From CAZUZD01 sp964624465 (GTDB lineage Bacteria; Planctomycetota; Planctomycetia; Isosphaerales; Isosphaeraceae): a stretch of DNA of 9,323 nucleotides. The stretch covers positions 1 to 9,323 of the forward strand of contig CAZUZD010000253.1 of the NCBI GenBank assembly GCA_964624465.1, written 5' to 3'. The notes below the pieces were generated by a model, which was not told the origin of the DNA, searched no databases, and was given only the letters and a program-made list of their open reading frames with translations. A program made the translations under genes and the position numbers. Each line of letters starts with the position of its first letter. The first letter of the stretch is position 1. Shown here in pieces: positions 6,039 to 9,323 of the stretch.

Positions 6039-6350
6039 TGCCTGCTCGCTGGCGATCGGTCGATGGCTGGAACCGGGCGGGCAGCCGCACGGGCCAGGAC
6101 CCGCGCCGGTGACCAGGACAGGAGGGGCACTCAGCGGATCACGGCGCTCTCCGGGGACCCGTGCTGCCGGCGATCGCCGACCCGATGCGGGAGGATGAAC
6201 CTGGGGTGGGGTGGGCCCGGCCGGTCGGCGTCAGGGGCGATCGTGAAGCCGCTTGCGGTCCGGGTCGTGCCTCGGCGCCCGGAGGCGCGCCGGGGGGCGT
6301 GACCCGGCGGGGAGCACCCCGGGCGGCGAGGGTCTGGAGGGATTCTGGGG

Positions 6351-6379
6351 TTGACTCGTGTGGGATTGGGTCGAGTTTG
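6351..6379 (+). promoter_or_regulatory. Weak candidate promoter for the outer-membrane gene pair
   Basis: TTGACT (6351-6356) matches five of six -35 bases. At 17 bases' distance the -10 position reads AGTTTG, a poor match. The site is at the left edge of the AT-richer patch upstream of the gene at 6566, which would then have a leader of about 180 bases. The evidence is thin. Confidence 0.2.
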
Positions 6380-6565
6380 TCGCTTGTGCGGGTTTTCTTG
6401 CAGCCGGGGTCCTGGATGGCCGAAAAGGCTGATGGTGAGATCGATGTGTGCTTTCCAGCGGACAGTGTCGCCGGCCACGGGCCGGTGGCCGGTCGCGACG
6501 GACCGGGTGGCCCCTCGACGGTGTCGGTCGGGGGAGGGCGCGCCCGCGACTGAGGACTCGTGACA

Positions 6566-7483
6566 ATGACGTCTTCCCCCCCCAGGCGGCTGCGGCGATC
6601 GCTGGCGCTGAGCTCGGGCCTGCTGCTGGCCCTGGCCACCGGCGCAACGGCCCCCGCCCAGGAGCCGGTCTCGTTCGGGTCGCGCTGGCTTCGCTGGGCC
6701 CCCCTGGAGGCCCCGGCCGGCGAGCCGGAGCCGGAGTCGGAGGCCGAGGAGCGCGAGGAGTTCCTGGAGACCGACCGCAACTCGTTCACCTTCGCCCCGT
6801 TCACCCCGGGGGCGGGCCGGACGATGCTGGAGGCGGCGTACTCGAACCTGAACTTCGGCCACGAGGGGGTCAAGCACAGCTTCCCCGAGCTGGTGCTGCG
6901 CCACGGCATCGGCGACCGGCTGGAGCTGCGCGTCGGCTACAACTACGAGACGGGTGGGCCCTCCGAGGTGGCCGAGGGGGACATCGCCGGCAACTTCGGC
7001 ATCAACGCCGAGCAGCAGGTCTTCTACGGCTTCAAGTACGCCGTCAGTCGCCAGCGGCCCGAGTTCCGGCTCTTGCCCCACAGCGCGATGCTCGTGCAGG
7101 CGCACACGCCGATCAACTCGGCCGAGGGCCTGACCCAGGCGCGGCTGGGCTACGTCTGGGGCTGGGTGCTCCGCAACGGCTGGACGCTGGACCAGGCGAT
7201 TCGGTTCGGCACCGACCGCGAGGGCCACGACGGCTACACCCTCTGGGCGCCGTCGGCCGTGCTGCGGATCCCGCTGGGGGTGGAGAAGCGGTGGTTCACG
7301 CATGTGGAGTACTTCGGGGTGATGTCGCAGGCCAAGGAGCACGACTTCTCCAAGCAGTTCGTCGACACCGGCCTGCACTACTTCATCACGCCGAACTTCG
7401 AGGTCGGCGCCGTCATCGGCTTCGGGATCAACGAGCAGTCCAGCGGCACGATCCTGAACGCCGGCTTCGGCGTCCGGTTCTGA
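6566..7483 (+). CDS. Outer-membrane beta-barrel protein, MetA-pathway-of-phenol-degradation type
   Basis: This 305-residue exported protein resembles the transporter family named after the MetA pathway of phenol degradation, a set of porin-like barrels of poorly defined substrate. A Sec signal peptide is clear: RRLRR, a Leu/Ala core (about 13-25) and probable cleavage after Ala31 in the APA-Q site. An acidic Pro/Glu-rich linker follows (about 48-68). From about residue 73 the sequence is a run of alternating amphipathic strands with Tyr, Phe and Trp girdles (LEAAYSNLNF, LRHGIGDRLELRVGYNY, GYVWGWVLRNGWTLDQAIRFG, EVGAVIGFGIN), ending in GFGVRF with a C-terminal Phe, the usual signal for barrel insertion. 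The ATG at 6566 has GAGGA nine bases upstream; a GTG at 6560 in the same frame is possible. The FadL-family gene follows after 84 bases with no strong terminator, so they probably form an operon. The barrel call is firm; substrate is unknown. Confidence 0.75.
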   Translation: MTSSPPRRLRRSLALSSGLLLALATGATAPAQEPVSFGSRWLRWAPLEAPAGEPEPESEAEEREEFLETDRNSFTFAPFTPGAGRTMLEAAYSNLNFGHEGVKHSFPELVLRHGIGDRLELRVGYNYETGGPSEVAEGDIAGNFGINAEQQVFYGFKYAVSRQRPEFRLLPHSAMLVQAHTPINSAEGLTQARLGYVWGWVLRNGWTLDQAIRFGTDREGHDGYTLWAPSAVLRIPLGVEKRWFTHVEYFGVMSQAKEHDFSKQFVDTGLHYFITPNFEVGAVIGFGINEQSSGTILNAGFGVRF

Positions 7484-7553
7484 GCGGAGCCCCCCGGGTC
7501 CGGCCGCCCGTCGGCCCCCGATCGATCTGAGCTGGCCCGAGGGGCCATCGCGG

Positions 7554-7559
7554 AAGGAG
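7554..7559 (+). promoter_or_regulatory. Strong ribosome-binding site for the FadL-family gene
   Basis: AAGGAG lies eight bases before the ATG at 7568 and fixes that start. It is one of the best Shine-Dalgarno sequences in the window. A 6-bp hairpin (TGGCCC 7533-7538 with GGGCCA 7542-7547) sits just upstream and leaves the site free. Confidence 0.7.
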
Positions 7560-7567
7560 TTCTTGAG

Positions 7568-8932
7568 ATGCAGAGTCCGAGCACGCGGCGAGCGCCCTGG
7601 TTGGTCCTGGTCGTGGCCCTGATCACGGCCGGATCGGCGCAGGGGCAGGGGATCGTGGCGCCGGGCGCCGGCCCGATCAACCGGGCGATGGCGGGGGCCT
7701 CGACGGCGGCGGCCGTCGACTTCGGGTCGAGCTACTGGAACCCGGCGACGCTCAGCTTCCTGGAGCGCGACGAGGTCTTGCTCGGCTCCGAGCTGATCCT
7801 GCCCAGCATCCACTTCTCGAGCGCGCTGCCGGCCGGCGCGATCAATGGCACCCTGCCGCCGACCAGCCGCTTCGGCACCTCGCGGAGCGACAGCGGGGTC
7901 CTGAGTAACATCGCCGTGGGCGGGTCGTTCAAGATCAACCCGGAGTCGCCGCTGACGATGGGCCTGGGCATCTTCGGCCTGGCCGGCGGCGGCGTGAACT
8001 TCCCCGGCGGCGGCGCCCCGGCGCTCGGACCCCGGCAGCCGCCGAACTGGTTCGGGCTCGGGCCGGTCTACGCCAACGTGGCGCTGCTGTCGATCAAGCC
8101 GATGGCGTCGTACCGGATCAACGATCGGCTCTCGCTGGCCGCGGCCCCGGTGGTGACGACCGGCACGGTCCAGTTCAACTCGGCGTTCTTCGCCCCCGGC
8201 CCGGTCGACCGGTTCGGGATCGCCACCTTCCCGGCGGCGACCAACTCGCGGCCGTTCTGGGGCGGCGGCTTCGAGCTCGGCCTGTACTACGAGGTCAACG
8301 AGTCCTGGAACGTCGGCTTCTCGTACAAGAGCCCGATCTGGCAGGAGCGGTGGTCGTACAACAGCGCCACGCCCGACCTGGCGGCCCGCCGGATCAGCAC
8401 CCAGGCCGACATGCCTGCGATCTACTCGTGGGGCGTGGCGTACAAGGGCATCGAGCGGCTGCTCGTCGACGTGGACCTGCGGTACATCGACTATCGCAAC
8501 GCCGCGCTCTGGGGCGATTCGCTGGCCAGCGGCGGCCTGAACTGGAACAGCGTCTTCGCCGTCGCCGTGGGCGGCCAGTACGAGCTGTCCGACCGCCTCA
8601 CGCTCCGCGCCGGCTACCTGTTCAACCAGAACCCGATCAACGAGGTCCAGACGCTCTTCAACATCCAGGCCCCCGGCTTCATCCAGCACACGCTCTCGCT
8701 CGGGGCGTCGGTGCGGCTCAACGAGAACATCCTCTTCAGCGCCGGCTGGGTGCACGGGTTCCGGGGCGACATCGAGGGCCCGATCGCCCAGATCCCCGGC
8801 TCGTCGGCCCGGATGGACGCGCAGACCGACTCGATCCTGGCCGGCCTGACGATCCAGTACGGGGCCCCGAAGCGGCGTGCCGCCGCGCCGGTGGGCGTCG
8901 CCGCCGAGCCGCCCGTCTCGCTCACCCAGTGA
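7568..8932 (+). CDS. FadL/OmpP1/TodX-family outer-membrane channel
   Basis: This 454-residue exported beta-barrel belongs to the family that carries long-chain fatty acids or aromatic hydrocarbons across the outer membrane. A Sec signal peptide (TRR, hydrophobic core about 11-21, cleavage near Ala24 to Gln27) precedes the family's N-terminal plug region: GAGPINRAMAGAST (33-46) and YWNPATL (56-62), whose Asn-Pro-Ala at 58-60 is the FadL hallmark. The rest alternates strands and loops, with family-like segments WNVGFSYKSPI (247-257), DMPAIYSWGVAYK (281-293) and LTLRAGYLFNQNPI (344-357). The last strand ends near Tyr431 and is followed by about 23 Ala/Pro-rich residues ending SLTQ, so the usual terminal aromatic residue is missing. 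Length is close to that of typical FadL. It sits 84 bases after another barrel gene on the same strand and is probably co-transcribed. The family is secure; the substrate is unknown. Confidence 0.9.
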   Translation: MQSPSTRRAPWLVLVVALITAGSAQGQGIVAPGAGPINRAMAGASTAAAVDFGSSYWNPATLSFLERDEVLLGSELILPSIHFSSALPAGAINGTLPPTSRFGTSRSDSGVLSNIAVGGSFKINPESPLTMGLGIFGLAGGGVNFPGGGAPALGPRQPPNWFGLGPVYANVALLSIKPMASYRINDRLSLAAAPVVTTGTVQFNSAFFAPGPVDRFGIATFPAATNSRPFWGGGFELGLYYEVNESWNVGFSYKSPIWQERWSYNSATPDLAARRISTQADMPAIYSWGVAYKGIERLLVDVDLRYIDYRNAALWGDSLASGGLNWNSVFAVAVGGQYELSDRLTLRAGYLFNQNPINEVQTLFNIQAPGFIQHTLSLGASVRLNENILFSAGWVHGFRGDIEGPIAQIPGSSARMDAQTDSILAGLTIQYGAPKRRAAAPVGVAAEPPVSLTQ

Positions 8933-8938
8933 GCCGGA

Positions 8939-8974
8939 CCCGGCGGCCGGCTATCGCGCCGGCGGGGCGCCGGG
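8939..8974 (+). terminator. Strong bulged hairpin after the FadL-family gene
   Basis: CCCGGCG (8939-8945) pairs with CGCCGGG (8968-8974), and the adjoining GCCGGC (8946-8951) pairs with GCCGGC (8958-8963). The 13-bp stem is interrupted only by a four-G bulge on one side. It starts seven bases after the stop codon. No T run follows. It probably ends the two-gene outer-membrane transcript. Confidence 0.5.
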
Positions 8975-9135
8975 GTACAACGGAATGCGGCCGCCGGGCC
9001 CGTGCCGGCCGCGGGCCGCGTCCGGCCTGCCCGGCCCCGCGGCGTCGAGCGGCCGACTGATGCCCCACCCTGACGACGAGCGGACCGGGTCCGGGCTCCT
9101 GCGCCGCGAGGCGTCCGCGCCGGTGGGGGGCCGCG

Positions 9136-9323
9136 ATGAATCCGCCTGACGGGCTCGATGAGACGGTCGACCAGCGCGGCGACTCCGGCCCCGAGCCCGA
9201 CGCCGACCCCGTCGACGCGCTCGCCGAGGAGTTCGCGGCGAGCTGGCGACGGGGCGAGGCGCCGACCGTCGCCGAGTACGAGGCGCGGCACCCCGAGCTG
9301 GCCGACCGGCTCCGCCGCCGGCT
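9136..9323 (+). CDS. Probable Ser/Thr protein kinase (partial, N-terminus only)
   Basis: This is the first 62 codons of a gene cut by the right edge. The visible part is an acidic, disordered start (about 1-26) followed by DALAEEFAASWRRGEAPTVA (27-46) and EYEARHPELADRLRRR. That pattern, an amphipathic helix, a short RRGE turn, then EYxxRHPELADxL, is what I recognise as the N-terminal segment preceding the kinase domain in many planctomycete Pkn-type kinases. No kinase motif is within the window, so this is recognition by a leader segment only. The ATG at 9136 lacks a clear Shine-Dalgarno; a G-rich run lies about six bases upstream. The 203 bases before it carry the FadL hairpin and no visible gene. 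An alternative is another planctomycete regulator that shares this segment. Confidence 0.6.
   Translation, partial: MNPPDGLDETVDQRGDSGPEPDADPVDALAEEFAASWRRGEAPTVAEYEARHPELADRLRRR

Larger units (their letters stand above)
5908..6565. other. 658-base region without a convincing gene
   Basis: The left part (5908-6040) holds the two hairpins downstream of the acyltransferase. The middle (6040-6330) is GC-rich with no clear element. The right part is AT-richer around 6340-6460 and presumably holds the promoter of the outer-membrane gene pair. A perfect 8-bp hairpin, CCGGCCAC (6471-6478) with GTGGCCGG (6485-6492), lies in the likely leader. Frames on both strands are short, rich in Arg/Gly/Pro and resemble no family. 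One stretch on the minus strand (about 5915-6025) has clean codon usage and could be a gene remnant. Confidence 0.5.

Noticed and set aside
5807..6130. 107-codon minus-strand frame overlapping the acyltransferase end
   Set aside because: Only a middle section looks protein-like. Both ends are Arg/Gly/Ser-rich, it overlaps a firm gene by 101 bases and no Shine-Dalgarno was seen. Kept only as a possible remnant.
6161..6553. 130-codon plus-strand frame in the intergenic gap
   Set aside because: Gly/Arg/Pro-rich, with no motif, signal or membrane segment; it resembles translated non-coding GC-rich DNA.
6131..8755. 874-codon open frame on the minus strand opposite both barrel genes
   Set aside because: The plus strand encodes two clear exported barrels with signal peptides and good ribosome-binding sites. 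The minus frame is a repetitive Arg/Val/Gly/Pro product of GC bias.

Overview
The window is very GC-rich DNA that most likely comes from a planctomycete, probably of the Isosphaeraceae/Gemmataceae type. This is inferred from gene content. There is a DUF1559 pseudopilin-like protein with a GFTLIE prepilin motif and a C-terminal H-X9-DG motif. A small lipoprotein of the kind that often travels with DUF1559 lies next to it. At the right edge is the characteristic N-terminus of a planctomycete Ser/Thr protein kinase. No RNA genes, CRISPR arrays, insertion sequences or attachment sites were seen.

The left half (1-3983) is transcribed leftwards. In transcription order it holds a possible 37-codon leader ORF, the DUF1559 protein (3873-2842), a lipoprotein (2718-2224), a Tat-exported PhoD-type alkaline phosphatase (2114-537) and the start of a PiT-family phosphate transporter (263-1, cut by the window edge). 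PhoD and PiT make functional sense together: PhoD releases phosphate from phosphoesters outside the cytoplasm and PiT imports it. A candidate promoter and an inverted repeat lie between them, so PiT may have its own control.

A divergent intergenic region (3984-4194) separates these from the rightward genes. The first of those is the most unusual gene of the window: an acyltransferase-3/OpgC-like membrane protein (4195-5907) with about 190 extra residues, including two clear ankyrin repeats, between its third and fourth membrane helices. A 658-base gap with hairpins and no convincing gene follows. Next come two outer-membrane beta-barrel proteins that are probably co-transcribed: a MetA-pathway-type porin-like protein (6566-7483) and a FadL/OmpP1/TodX-family channel (7568-8932). 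Both families are associated with uptake of hydrophobic compounds. The window ends in the start of a protein kinase gene (9136 onwards).

Five gene ends (phoD, lipoprotein, DUF1559, acyltransferase, FadL) are followed within about 60 bases by a strong GC-rich hairpin without a T tract. This suggests that hairpin-only terminators or 3'-end stabilisers are the local style. The one boundary that looks like an operon junction (7484-7567) has only a weaker 6-bp hairpin.
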